Below, piece after piece: positions 1 through 9,989 of a DNA stretch of 64,000 nt. Position 1 is the stretch's first letter. Each line of letters opens with the position of its first letter. Source of the stretch: Favolaschia claudopus. Its lineage: Eukaryota; Basidiomycota; Agaricomycetes; Agaricales; Mycenaceae. The position numbers and the translations under genes are program-made. The DNA lies in the NCBI GenBank assembly GCA_037176885.1, contig JAWWNJ010000021.1:1674001-1738000 (forward strand), written 5' to 3'. The notes beneath the pieces were generated by a model. The model had not been told where the DNA came from, made no database searches, and was given only the letters and a program-made list of their open reading frames with translations.

Positions 1-1965
1 CTAGGATCGCCAATATGGACCACAGTTTGAATCTCTTCTAGGCATTCTGACAGGAGACCCAGGATCACCGCATTTGTGGAACCTCTTCATGGCCGATTTT
101 GTCCTGAGCATTCATCCCGACGATATTCAACTGAACGAAGTGCGGATCAACCAGGTTCAGCACGCCGACGACGTCATGACAGCGTCCACCTCACCGCCAG
201 GTTTTCAACTTCATCTCAATGATTCTCAATGCTGGGCAGACAATAATGGATGTGAAGTCTCGATCCCAAAATCTATTTGCCAAATATATGGACGCCGTCA
301 AAAATGGTACCCGGTCTTCCACATGGCTGGCAAGCCGATCCAACTGGAACAAAAAGCACGCTATCTTGGTATCTGGTTTGAAACGGGATGCAAATTCATG
401 TGGCGCGAGCAGTACATTGTCAAATCTAAAAAAGCGTCAAAAGTGGCTAACACCATCCTCGGGTTACATCGTTTCGTCGGTTCAATGCCTGTTTGGGATC
501 TGCGGACGTTATACATGGCGCGCGTCGATCCCTACCTCACCGCTGGATGCGAAATTTGCCTTGATATCGAAGAGAAGAGTTTGAAGCTTCTGGAGAAAGT
601 TCAACTGAAGTTCCTCCGTCGAATGCTCGGAATCGGCTCGCGATCAATGAAAGCCGTACTTTTCTCCGAAACAGGGATCTGGCCAATTCGCTATCGACGT
701 CTTTATTTCGCGCTCAAAAATTTATGCTACTGGATTGAACTCGATGAAACAAGACCTGCCTGGAATGCATTGCAAGAATCTATAAACCTGGCTCGTCAAA
801 AGAAGATCTCGTGGATCAATGACTTACGAATCGTCCTCGCTAAACTCTATATACCCGTGGAACTGGATATATCTGTCTCTCTGGAGGTCGCAGCAGTCAA
901 AGAGGCGATGAAACAGGTCAAGCTTTCGATGGAGGCTTGGATAGACCATGAACTCGAAAATTCAGTCAAAACAAAGGATTTGTTTCTCGGCCGACGCGAA
1001 ATGGACAAAGACAGTGGAAAATTAGTCAAGAAATCTTTGGACTTTCGGCACTATTTACGCGTAAAAACCCCGGATCATCGTTTAGCTTTGACACGTCTGG
1101 TTCTATCAAGCCACTGTCTCGCAGTTGAACGCCGCAGGTGGAAGGAACGAGGCAAGGACATCGTCCCCAGGGAATGGCGCAAATGCAGGTTCTGTCTTGA
1201 GGCGGTGGAAGACGAGACCCATGCGATGTTCCTCTGCGATCATCCAGAGCTCATGCGACTCTGAGAGGAATTCCTTAAAGGCTTATACACCACCTTGCCG
1301 GAGTTCCAGCTATTTTGAGGAAGTGGAGCCGAGTTCAGCGGCACGAACTGAGCTCTAGAATCGAAAATAGAGAGTTTGCGGTGAGCCGCCAGAAGCCACC
1401 TGGCGGCTCTAATGGCATGCGGATTGGAGCGGCTATGCTGTCTGGCGGCTCGTTTGGCGGCTGGTAAGACTGGTTCAAATTTGGTTTTGCGAGTCTATTC
1501 TTAGTACTTAGTCATCTATATCTTGAGCCATACGCAAAAGAAGAAAATTGGACCCGAAAATCTGACGCTATCGCACATTTGAGCCGAAGACTTCGGTTGA
1601 CGCTGGAAATTGCTTCAATTCAAAACAATTATGCACGTTTGGACAACGAACTCTCATTGGCTGAAGGTATAGTCAAATATACAAGGTACCCAACCTCGAA
1701 ATTGTGCTAAGGACCGCGCGCGACGAGCCGCTGAACGAGCCGCCACATGAAGTAGCCGCTCCAATCCGCATGCCGTTGGGGCCACCAGGTGGCTTCTGGC
1801 GGCTCACCGCAAACTCTCTAATGTCTATCGTTTTCAAAATAGCTGTCAAGGGTGCTTTCACGGACGTAATGGACTTCTTCCGCTCCGTCCTGGCAAGGAG
1901 AGACGATCCTCGCTAAACTGGCCTTCAACATCCTTCGCATATATGATGCTGAGCCGATGTTACTG
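1..1965 (+). pseudogene. LINE (non-LTR) reverse transcriptase, C-terminal part, broken
   Basis: This is the C-terminal half of a LINE-type ORF2, which would reverse-transcribe the element RNA. Reading from the window edge, motif B-like GDPGSPHLWNLF is followed by the catalytic HADD (usual YADD) near position 190, a long RT-thumb region with KFLRRMLGIGSRSMKAV, and a C-terminal Cys/His segment, CRFCLEAVEDETHAMFLC, near 1190-1245. The reading frame is broken by TGA at 1262, by a 539-bp insertion at 1307-1845, and by a frameshift near 1905. The last recognisable residues, AKLAF..LRIYDAEPMLLV, end near 1955. A second relic on the opposite strand at 57.4-58.7 kb matches throughout and shows the uninterrupted sequence at the insertion point. 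The 5' part lies outside the window. It is not a functional gene. Confidence 0.88.
1307..1845. mobile_element. Inverted-repeat MITE inside the LINE RT ORF
   Basis: The outer ends are CAGCTATTTTGA (1307) and its complement TCAAAATAGCTG (1834-1845). An inner inverted repeat of about 65-95 bp (about 1369-1466 against 1726-1822) carries GCGGTGAGCCGCCAGAAGCC and a GGCATGCGG core. The left arm has about 36 extra bases between outer end and inner repeat. Removing the element rejoins GAGTTC with AAGGGT, as in the other LINE copy at about 57,700; only TC is duplicated. It has no coding capacity. A related element lies at 10.6 kb. The superfamily is undetermined. Confidence 0.82.
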
Positions 1966-2097
1966 GTCTACCCGCCAACCTCTGAGGACACTTGATTCAG
2001 CACATATACCACCCAAAAGTCCATGGGCTCGCGTTCAGCGGGTGGTGTGCATGCTTCGGCAAAGGGAAAGACTACCTCCCGCGTCAAGCGCGCCTAC
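1966..2097 (+). mobile_element. 3' tail of the LINE copy
   Basis: This non-coding tail carries TACCACCCAAAAGTCCATGG and TGCATGCTTCGGCAAAGGGA. The same block, in the same order, follows the RT coding region of the opposite-strand LINE relic at about 57,372-57,450, so it is the family 3' end. No poly-A tail is visible. Confidence 0.7.
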
Positions 2098-2220
2098 ACC
2101 CCGATCTACCCCACCAACTTCTCAAAAGACCACCGTGCCGCCCGCTCCATGATGTGGATCAGCACTCGCTTCCTCTCTGCCGACTGGAGGCAAATCCCCA
2201 TCAACGAGCATCGCATCGAG
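2098..2220 (+). pseudogene. LINE endonuclease-domain fragment
   Basis: The + frame reads YTPIYPTNFSKDHRAARSMM, then WISTRFLSADWRQIPI, and stops shortly after. This resembles the N-terminal apurinic-endonuclease region of LINE ORF2 (a YP.N...RS.......W.Q pattern). It is joined head to head with the start of another ORF2 and a gag ORF on the minus strand, so this is an inversion junction rather than a continuous element. Only about 40 codons remain. Confidence 0.45.
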
Positions 2221-2225
2221 CGATT

Positions 2226-2295
2226 TGTTGAAGTTCTGAGTCCATAAGCGGAGGGGGCGACGGCGCGGGATGTTTCGTTGCGAGTTAGATGACAT
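2226..2295 (-). pseudogene. Start of LINE ORF2, overlapping the ORF1 stop
   Basis: On the minus strand the ATG at 2295-2293 lies 11 nt before the end of the gag stop codon (TAA at 2287-2285), so ORF1 and ORF2 overlap. About 23 codons read MSSNSQRNIPRRRPLRLW and then TQNFNKSLDAML, which resembles the (W/Q)N..KSL.A start of LINE ORF2 proteins. Recognisable similarity ends near 2226, where the opposite-strand endonuclease fragment begins. Confidence 0.5.
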
Positions 2296-4137
2296 GGTGG
2301 TCGTCCACCCCTGGGGGGAGTTCAAGGCGGGGGCCGTCCATTATGTCCCTTTTGTTGGCATCATCGCTCAGTGCGCGTTGACTCAGAGTATCAGCGTCGA
2401 GCTCAGCAGGCGGGGGATCTGCATGGAGGTCACTTAGAGTGACGTGCATGTTGATCTTTCCCCTATTGACTCGGTGACTAAGGACTTTCTCCCGGCGAAA
2501 ATCCTCGGTGGTGGCGGAGGCATTGTCGTCGTTGGCGGCAGTGTCGGTGACCTTGTCGTTGTCGGTGGTGGTGGCGATGTTGTCATCCCGGGTCTCTAGT
2601 TGTGACGACGGTCGCATGTAGTCTTGGATCGAGACCTGCGTGGCCGGGCGGCGATGTTGTCGGGTGAAGTTGGCTTTATGGTGCGCCGCGATTTCTGGTG
2701 CCGGTCCCGGGCCTCGCGGCTGGCGCATCGCCTGAGCTGATTGCCAAGCCGGCGGTCCACGGCGTGTGGCGAATTCGCTCGAGACGTCGTCGTGGGTGAC
2801 CCAGGTGGTGGGATCGTCGGGGTCGAGGAAGTACGGGTATTTGGCCTCGGGGCTGCGTTCCAAGGCCGCTTGAAATTTGTTCTGGAATACGGGGCAAAGA
2901 CGGTCAGCAGCACCATGGCCCTCATGGGGGTGTTTAGTTATCTTGCAATTTATGCACGCGCGCTCATCGTCTGACGCCGTGCATTTATCAGTGGGGTGCA
3001 TGGCTGTTATAGAATACGGATGTATTCTTGTTGAATGCGAATATAGAGTCCAGAAATCCGTTTACAGACAAGCGTAGCGCGTGGGGTTGTCCAAGAGAAT
3101 GCCAGAGCGAATCCTTACAAGGTCTTGAAGCGGGTGTCCAGAGGAATAGCAAGAGCGAATCCTTACTAGTCTTGAGACGAAGAGCACAGCGGGTTAGGCT
3201 AATGCGAATGGTGCGCAGCTGAGGCAAGAATGTGGGTGGAAAAGGGCAAGCTGTATTTGGTAGATACCAGCTACTTATTACAGAGAGACGCCATAACAAC
3301 TGTAAGTAAGGAATGGGTGGATTGGAAATTAGGTAGGTAAGGGATGTTGAAACGCAGACAACGAGCGATCGTAGAATAATAATGATGACATACTGAGATT
3401 ACTTGATCCATGACAATGGCCGCGCAGCGGGCGCATGAGGGGTGGATGGACGTGCATTCTGCGACGATATGCCCTATCCCTTGGCATCTGAGGCAACGTA
3501 TCGGTTCAGCAATGAATTTGTGGCCAAAGACTTGGCTGCCCTCCACCCACCCCCCGTTTCGTATGAAGCGGTTGGCTGCAGCGGCGTTTGTGAAGTTGAA
3601 AACGGCGTGCGCCACACGTTGTCCGTCGTGTCGCCGCCACGGCTGTTTGATCCAGCGAGCGTTACCAAAAGAACCCGACTGGAGGCCGTTGTCGGCCTCA
3701 ATGGCCTGGAGGGCCCCGCGTTCGGTAGGATTGAACGAGACCGGTACGAACTGTACCACCACACTGAGGAAACGTTCTTTGTAAACGGACGTACCTCCCA
3801 TCGCAGCCAAGAAATCCTCTATTTCTTTTTTAAGCCATGTCGCCGCAGCAGTCGTGTTCAAGTGGAGAATCCAGCCCCCGCTGCGGTTGCGAGTCGCGCC
3901 GATGAAGCGTGCGTCGTGCGGGGGGTCGCTGGCTCCGAGGGCAGGCATCATTGTCGTTGCGATTCTCGCCTTCTCCACCAGCTCCTTCTCCGTGAGTTCG
4001 GCCATCCATACTGCTGTGCCCGGGTTCCGTTCGATGAGTATTTGACGAGTCTTTGCGGCGGCATTGACTATGGCGGCGGCGTGTTGTGGCGGTCGAGGTG
4101 TGGAAGCTGATCTGGCCTTGTCAGCCCGTCTGAGCAA
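2285..4137 (-). pseudogene. LINE ORF1 (gag-like, zinc knuckles) split by a solo LTR
   Basis: This is the nucleic-acid-binding ORF1 protein of a LINE element. The first part (4137 to 3421) has a CCHC knuckle, CLRCQGIGHIVAEC, followed by CARC. The second part (2999 to 2285) continues with HPTDKC, ACINCKITKHPHEGH and DRLCPVF, then a polar tail. The two parts are separated by a 411-bp LTR plus one 5-bp target copy. Removing 416 nt restores one frame, giving about 478 codons; the joined junction lies between CARCAA and MHPTDK. Without that insertion the ORF would be intact, so the LTR insertion looks like its first disabling change. ORF2 begins overlapping its stop and is then lost. Confidence 0.85.
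3005..3415. mobile_element. Solo LTR of an LTR retrotransposon
   Basis: A 411-bp unit begins TGTTATAG and ends CCATGACA (the TG...CA rule). It is flanked by a perfect 5-bp target duplication, ATGGC, at 3000-3004 and 3416-3420. No internal gag-pol or second LTR is present, so it is a solo LTR left by LTR-LTR recombination. The target is the zinc-knuckle region of the LINE ORF1. The superfamily cannot be decided from the LTR alone. Confidence 0.9.
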
Positions 4138-4224
4138 ATGAGACAGAAATGATCGCCGTGACGTGTCTTGAGTCTACAGCCAAACACAGGCAATCGTCTC
4201 ACAGAATCATGCCGTCACACTACA

Positions 4225-4440
4225 GAAATCGACGGAATTGAGCAAGAATTGAGTCGCGGCATGTTCCTCAGCTGATGCCCACTATATTGAGAAATTGTGC
4301 TCGACTTAAGTCGACTCAACGAGACTGAGGAGTTGATCGAGGTCAAATCGGTTGACTTGACTTGACTCGACTCAAGTCGACTGCGACTCCTCGACTTCTC
4401 GACTTGGGGTCGGAGTCGCGGCAACATTAGCTCTGTTACT
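4225..4440. repeat. GACTC/GAGTC-rich repeat
   Basis: About 215 bp is built from many copies of CGACTTGACTCGACTC-like words in both orientations, for example CTTAAGTCGACTCAACGAG and CTCAAGTCGACTGCGACTCC. GAGTCGCGGCA occurs near both ends (about 4251 and 4415). It could be a MITE remnant or a degenerate satellite. No target duplication or ORF was found. Confidence 0.45.
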
Positions 4441-4656
4441 TAAAGGGGGAGCACGCTCCAACCAGTTGATGCCGGAGTATCATTGATTTAACGCAGCGCT
4501 CACGAGTAAACGCAAATCTACTTATCCCGATCCTGTATATTTGTATCATCGTAACAATACAACCCGTCCAGAGAAAGAAAAGAAAAAAAAGACACCACCC
4601 GCAGCATGGTTTTGCGGCCTATGCAGAACATGAAAGGCTTCGCGTCTTTGCGGCGC

Positions 4657-5560
4657 TCACATGTGCGTCGGCCATGGGTTTTGGGACTCGGACAGGAGCC
4701 GTGTCGCCTGGTACTGGCCTACCATTCCCAGATGGTGCGTCATGGAAGTATCGGAGGTGTGCACATACGCGGGGTGGTTGTTGCCGATATGAGGAGTCGA
4801 AGGGCACTGATACTGCGCAGCGGGATGGTGCGTGGTGGAAGCATCGGAAGAGTATACATGTGCGAGGTGGCTGATGGAAGTATGGGCGGAGTGCAGGTGG
4901 CTGTTAGTATCGGAGGAGTTCCCATTCGCGAGGTGGGTGTTGTTAATACGAGCAGTTGTAGGGTCCGGGTGCCTGGTCAAAGTATCGGAGTGTTCATACA
5001 CGAAGGGGCTGTTGTTGATATGTGCATGATAATTCCACCGAAAGTCATCACCGGGAACAGTGTAGGGGCCGCCTCGCGATCTGCTACGAGAAAGAAGAAA
5101 TGAGAGGAAAGACGAGGGCAGCAAGGCACATAATGTACTGGTGACGAGGGATACCCAGCTGCAGTTGTGTGGCTTCATTGTGCTGGGATGTACCCTGCCA
5201 GTGTCCTCGTCGAACCGCTGTATCTTCCTTTCGCGGATGCTTCACCAACGGTGATTCTTTCGGGGCTGACGCCGCAGGCCAAGCACACTGACACGCGTCA
5301 ACAAAGGTGAGCTGCAGACCCTTTCGACGACTCACGTCACGCTGGCCATGTGCGCACCGCGTGCAGTTTGGCTTTACCTCGTCGCACTATGAGCGGTGGT
5401 GAGATCGCGGACCCCAATACAATTCAGTGAGTATTGGGCTAACCTTGATTTTCTTTACGCGACAAGTGAGACAACCAGTCCTGCTGCGAGTGTATGTCGG
5501 ACGTTTGGACTGGGAATTATCTGGAGACAAAGCTTGTTTCTTAGCTTTCCTACCGGGCAT
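4657..5560 (-). CDS. Zn(II)2Cys6 fungal-type transcription regulator, short
   Basis: This is a probable nuclear DNA-binding regulator. From the ATG at 5560 exon 1 reads MPGRKAKKQALSPD and ends GCLTCRVKKIK. An intron (GTTAGC...CATAG) leads to CDEVKPNCTRCAHGQRD, and a second (GTGAGT...GTCAG) leads to CAWP. Together these supply all six cysteines of the binuclear zinc cluster with the usual spacing. A third intron probably joins the frame to a His/Ser/Asn-rich tail of about 140 residues with four imperfect repeats (…NN.P.YVHTSDTSMTHH…), ending at 4657. At roughly 230 residues it lacks the large fungal-trans middle domain, so it is a short or truncated member. The exact third intron is uncertain. 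An (AAGG)10 tract lies directly upstream. Confidence 0.72.
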
Positions 5561-5633
5561 CTGGACAGAGAATTTGAAGGAAGCAGGAAAGTCAGGGTAA
5601 AACATGGTTGGACTGGTGAGACTCGCATATAAG

Positions 5634-5673
5634 AAGGAAGGAAGGAAGGAAGGAAGGAAGGAAGGAAGGAAGG
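5634..5673. repeat. (AAGG)10 microsatellite
   Basis: Ten uninterrupted AAGG units lie about 75 bp upstream of the Zn2Cys6 gene start. On the coding strand they form a pyrimidine (CCTT) tract in the promoter or 5' UTR region. Confidence 0.97.
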
Positions 5674-6794
5674 TTGATGAATGCTACAGGAAGTAACAAG
5701 GAAGTAAGCCTCATGTAAGTATCTGCATGTCGTGTATGCCCCGGTCCCGGCCTACAGAATGGGGAGCTTTCAAGTGTCTTTTTACTGGAGTTGTACACAG
5801 ATTGAGTGTTAAGATTGTATGAGCAGAATAAGGGCTTTTCTCAAATCGGTCACAATTCCCACACAGTATGTCCCTAATTCTTCATCTCCAAGGGGAAAAT
5901 TCAGATTTTGGAAATGAGGGAGATGTCATCGTCTGAACCAGGCGTTGGGGCCCTTCAGGCCTTCAGGGCCCTTCCCGACAGCTGTCCTGGGAAGGCGGTG
6001 ATTGGGGGAACAGTCGAAATGATGTGGTGTTTATAATTGGGTATCTCAGCGTATCTCCGAGCCATCGATGTGAAGGAGTTGAGGCGAGAGGAGAGAGAGG
6101 AAGTGACGGCAAAAAAATAATGTGATACTCGTGGTGCGAATAAGTCATGGTCTTAGCGCGATCTTGGCCGGGAGAGTAGAATTTGAAGTGCTAGGTCCTC
6201 TGGGACTTGACTAATAACCCGATTCCGGCCATCAATCTCATCACAATATCTTGATGTACTGCCATATTTCGCTGAATAGTGGAAACACTATAGATCCTAG
6301 ATTTCCAACGCAGCAAGATAATTTTTCAGGCCAAATCCAAAGGCACAGGCACATAGGCCGGATAGAACTGACTGTGTACCCAACTTAAATCATGTGAAAA
6401 GATGGAGAGCCGTTCGCGAGATATCGCGCTGCCAAGTTGGCCAAAAATGCCAAAAATGGGAAAAACGGTGAAAGATGACAGCAGTACACGTGCCAGAAAC
6501 GTGACGTCTCTGGCATCCCGGTAAATAAATACCAGATCGACCGGTCTCTCTATGAACGATTGTCTTCATACGAGAGATCGGTTACCGGTCTACGAGCCAT
6601 GGCCGAGGTTGGTCCAAACGCCTCGGCAAAGCCGGCTGGTCCAGGAACAGCGAGGTGCGGGCGCCGGGCGAGGTATCCTCCACCAACGTGCACCAACCCC
6701 CTCCCGAGCCGCTTCAGTTCTGCTTGTAAAACACGATTCTCGCGTCCTCAGGCTCGATGAATGCAAGACAGCACATCAAACAGGTAAAAGCCAC
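5674..6794. other. Intergenic, no gene seen
   Basis: There is no coding pattern. Present are a GGGCCCTTCAGGCCTTCAGGGCCC palindromic block near 5947-5972 and scattered short ORFs without recognisable domains. Confidence 0.6.
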
Positions 6795-6896
6795 AATATA
6801 TTATGTAATCAAATATTTTCTGTTACTTTTTTTTTGACCTTCGGAAACGCGTTTTTAGACCGATCGGAGGCTGGGTCGGAAAAGTGAAATAAGGTA
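6795..6896. repeat. Dispersed repeat D, block 1
   Basis: This 102-bp block (AATATATTATGTAATC ... GAAATAAGGTA) recurs at 43662-43763 with only a few differences. The next block in the other copy, starting CTTCAGAC, continues here only after a 514-bp insertion at 6897-7410. Confidence 0.85.
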
Positions 6897-7410
6897 TGGT
6901 GGGGGACGTGACTTCGTGACAAACTTTTACGGTGAACATTGTGACGCTAATAACTCGTGTGACAGTCACCCAAATTTCTTGATATTGCATAAATGGCTTC
7001 CTTTTGAAGAGTAGAAGAGATTGTATGGAGCAGATTTACTCCCCATTGACTTTCGTGATTTTGACCACAAATTTGGCCATCCTAAAGGCGAAATTGATCC
7101 GAAATGGCTCTGCCGGAGGCAATTTGATGGCCCATCAATACCCAATATGCCCCCAAAGAGTAGTGATTTGAGTATTGGGTCCAAAACAAACTTATAAGTC
7201 TCAAAAGCTCTCCCAAGTTTTACCTCAACGGTACTTCCCCCCCTTGAAAACCTGTTTCTCCGGCAAAAATTTGGCCATTTCCCATCAAAAAGTTCCCACG
7301 GTCCAAAATTTTGGAAAACACCCACTCTTGGGTATTTCGAGTTGATCTGGCCAGGTTTCAGGTCAAAATTCCAAAAATTCCGGTCTGACATGAAGTCACG
7401 TCCCCCACCA
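6897..7410. mobile_element. TA-flanked MITE (Tc1/mariner type), 514 bp
   Basis: Perfect 19-bp terminal inverted repeats, TGGTGGGGGACGTGACTTC, are flanked by TA (6895-6896 and 7411-7412). The unoccupied site is present in the repeat-D copy at 43757-43770 (AAGGTACTTCAG), which shows insertion with TA duplication. A 5' portion of the same element family recurs at 11028-11302. No transposase is encoded. TA targeting is typical of the IS630-Tc1-mariner superfamily. Confidence 0.93.
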
Positions 7411-7412
7411 TA

Positions 7413-8524
7413 CTTCAGACCTAGGTTCGGAACAAGCCGCTTCCTCACACTCACATGACATTCACGTGCGGACACACGGAATTTGAGAAAGGGCTTGTGT
7501 CAAGATGTCAAAAAAAGGCAATGTCTTTGGCGCGCTCTTGTGCCTCAGCAAGGGTACCAATCACCTCCAACCAGTGGTGAATGTTGTGGCTCAGAGTCAT
7601 CTCTGTGATTCCACAATTTTATATTGACGAGAAATGCCTTTTCCATGACACTGTAAGCTGAACATTCTGACGCTTGAAACCGGGTTTGACAGCGTAAATG
7701 ATCTTGTAACAGCCCAACTGGCTTCAAACTATAGAATTCAGTGTAAGTAAATGCAGCCAAATTGTCTAGCAGCTCTCAGGCAGCCTTATTTCAGCTGTTT
7801 GAAGCCCATTTCGAGGGTTCATGAGGAATTCCGGCAAAAGACATTCTTTGTTTTGAGCAGTTTGGAGCAAGCCTCTCTTCGAGTGAAACCCGGCTTGTCC
7901 GGATCGGAGAGGGCTTGTTCCGAACCTAATTTACTTGTATTTACCTGAGCTTTTGTAAGCGTAGTCGGTCGTAAACATCGTATCTTCGTATCTCCAACCC
8001 CGTGTCTCGGGTTTTGCCGGTGGGTGCCCCTTGCGGTCAGGTCAACTCGAGCCTGGTTGACCGTTGACTCTTGAAAGGACCCCTGGCAATCACCTATGAG
8101 GCCTGCCGGGAAAAATTTGGATTTTGGGACGCCTTATCCGGACTCCAAATGGGGAAGATCTCATCCTAATTTGAACCAGGACTCCTCAGGGGGGAGCAAG
8201 CTCCCCGAATAAAGAAAGAAAATAAAACAAAACAAAAGGTTCCCGCACGTGATAGCCACGTTCTTCACTTTTTTTCCTTTCCCAATCCAGGTTGGCTTAC
8301 AGGCATAAATGGATCGCCAATTATTCCACGTGCATCTGTATGCCTTCAGTATCCATGAAGAAGTATGTTCCAGCACTGCGCACTGAGCCAATGACTGATG
8401 TTCAACAGAGTTGTGAATCTGAATGCAAAAGCTGCATGGGCTGACCATTCCTCTTACAACCTTGACGGCGACGATGTTTACGGCAGCTTCAAGCTACAGG
8501 CCTTACCTGAGACAACTTTGAGGG
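7413..8524. other. Repeat-D continuation and non-coding DNA
   Basis: This begins with the continuation of repeat D (CTTCAGAC). At 7998-8036 it contains the block GTGTCTCGGGTTTTGCCGGT, which recurs at 43791-43827. A short inverted repeat, GGTCAAC...GTTGACC, lies near 8040-8063. No gene was recognised. Confidence 0.6.
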
Positions 8525-8872
8525 AGGGTATGAACGAAAATCGAAAACGAAAACGCGGCTAGCTGATATTGATCAGGCGGCCTTCCAGGCCATCAAGTCC
8601 GTCAATTGCCAGCATTCACTGTTCAGAAACGAAAATGACCGGTTTCGACACAGCAAAGAAGCCGAAAGGACTGGATTGATGTCACAGTCACAGTATATAT
8701 GTCATCGGCCGCTTGCCGAACGCGTCCGAGTGGCTGTACCAGGTCACGCACACTAAATTAATTGAAGAGTGAAGACAAAGTGAAGATCACTCAGTGAGCT
8801 CTGCACTTCAAAATCATAAAATAGAAATTTTTACGATACCCAAGTATGAGATTCGTGGCAAACATGATACAG
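8525..8872 (+). repeat. Dispersed repeat E, copy 1
   Basis: About 345 bp starts with GGTATGAACGAAAATCGAAA and runs to GTGGCAAACATGATAC. It matches the reverse complement of 48233-48566 over almost its whole length with small indels. It contains GAAAACGAAAACG. No ORF and no clear terminal inverted repeat were found. Confidence 0.85.
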
Positions 8873-8938
8873 TTGCGGCAAAATCAAATGTCCCTACCAT
8901 AAAAGGAAATTCACATCAATATCGACCTTCAACATGGG
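8863..8938 (+). repeat. Dispersed repeat A, copy 1
   Basis: ACAGTTGCGGCAAAATCAAATG followed by AAAAGGAAATTCACATCAAT matches 43196-43240 (same strand) and the split copy at 44555-45030 (opposite strand). It runs directly into the monooxygenase gene. Confidence 0.75.
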
Positions 8939-9027
8939 TATCTAGGTGAGACGCCTCGGACGCCTATTCTTCCTTTTGAAACACTTGTCTCACCATAACA
9001 TTACCTTTTCCTTGTCCATCGAAACAG

Positions 9028-9903
9028 ACAAAGCTGATCATCGACTTTCTCATCATTGGCGCTGGTGTTTCAGGCCTTTCATGCGCCATAGCACTACGAA
9101 GAGCCGGCCATCGAGTCGTCGTGGTGGAGCGGGAGAAGGAAATAGGTCAATCTGATGTATGTCTGTCCTGGCAGAATGCTGTCCTATGCTGTCGGTGCGA
9201 GTTATACTCAGGGCCGCTTCTCTAGGTTGGCCGCGGCGTGCGCCTTCCTCCAAATTTATCCAAAATTTTGTACCGCTGGAACTTGAAGTCTGAGGTCTCT
9301 GCTTTTGCAGCAAAGTCGAAGCAAATTCGAATATATCAGTGTGCGTTCCAGCGCTGATGTTGTCTTCATACACCGCTCATTTGAACGCAATCAGTGGATA
9401 CAGGGGATCGTCTAGGTGATCACTATTGGGATGATGAAGTGCTTCGAGAAACGCAGAGGGAGTTTCTCTTCGGGCATGTAAGTCGAGCCGCTTTCTGCTC
9501 TACAGTCTCCATTCAAGCCAAGACCTCAGCTCGCCGATCTCCGCAAAATGATGTACGCTGTTGCCGTTGATCAAGGCGCCACTGTCCGTTTAGCTACCAC
9601 GGCAGTATCCGTTGACCCTGAGCGTCACGCAGTCACTTTGGGTTCTGGAGAAACGTTAACGGCAGATGTGGTCATCGGAGCCGATGGTGCATTTGGCCTC
9701 GTACGGCCAATGTTATTGAATGAACAGGGGATTCAGGAAGCAACCAAACCGACCATGTGCATGTACAGGTAGGTGATCTCGGTTTCCGTAGACATTGTCT
9801 GACCGCCATATACAGCGCTACTGCACCCAAAGCTTTGGTAGAAAAAGATCCACAATCCAAGCATTTTTATGAGCACGAAGTAGTTCGAGCTTGTGGGAAC
9901 TAG
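9028..9903 (+). pseudogene. FAD-dependent monooxygenase, 3'-truncated
   Basis: This is related to salicylate-hydroxylase-type flavoprotein monooxygenases, which hydroxylate aromatic substrates with NAD(P)H and FAD. Exon 9028-9156 has the Rossmann FAD-binding motif IIGAGVSGLSCAIALRRAGH ending in VVVVERE. After a 69-nt intron comes VGRGVRLPPNLSKILYRW. Exon 9395-9477 follows, then 9518-9768 with LRKMMYAVAVDQGATVRL and the second FAD motif VVIGADGAFGLVRPML. The last exon, 9826-9903, ends at TAG. The frame stops after about 250 residues, where family members are usually 400 or more, and the C-terminal part is missing. The start is unclear: upstream DNA is dispersed repeat A, and the nearest ATG gives the wrong phase. 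Best read as a truncated gene copy. Confidence 0.75.
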
Positions 9904-9918
9904 TTAGTATATGTTTAC

Positions 9919-9984
9919 TGCACCTAGCGTGGGAATCCTCAGCCTTTCTTCTCTTCGGATTCTCCCTCGCTAGGTGCGCTGTGA
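9919..9984. repeat. Hairpin-forming short inverted repeat
   Basis: GCACCTAGCG and CGCTAGGTGC form 10-bp arms about 40 bp apart, directly downstream of the truncated monooxygenase stop. This may be a very small MITE or a footprint. Confidence 0.5.
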
Positions 9985-9989
9985 TGTAC

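Noticed and set aside
3442..4110. A 222-codon + strand frame
   Set aside because: It is antisense to the LINE ORF1, whose zinc knuckles and restored frame identify the true strand.
4606..5103. A 165-codon + strand frame, Gly/Val-rich
   Set aside because: It is the antisense shadow of the His/Ser/Asn-rich tail of the Zn2Cys6 gene; the minus strand has the zinc-cluster exons and introns.
8700..8760. tRNA-like words (CCGAGTGGCTGTACCAGG and GGTTTCGACAC) in repeat E
   Set aside because: The A-box-like and B-box-like words are in the wrong order and no cloverleaf can be drawn, so neither a tRNA nor a tRNA-derived SINE is claimed.
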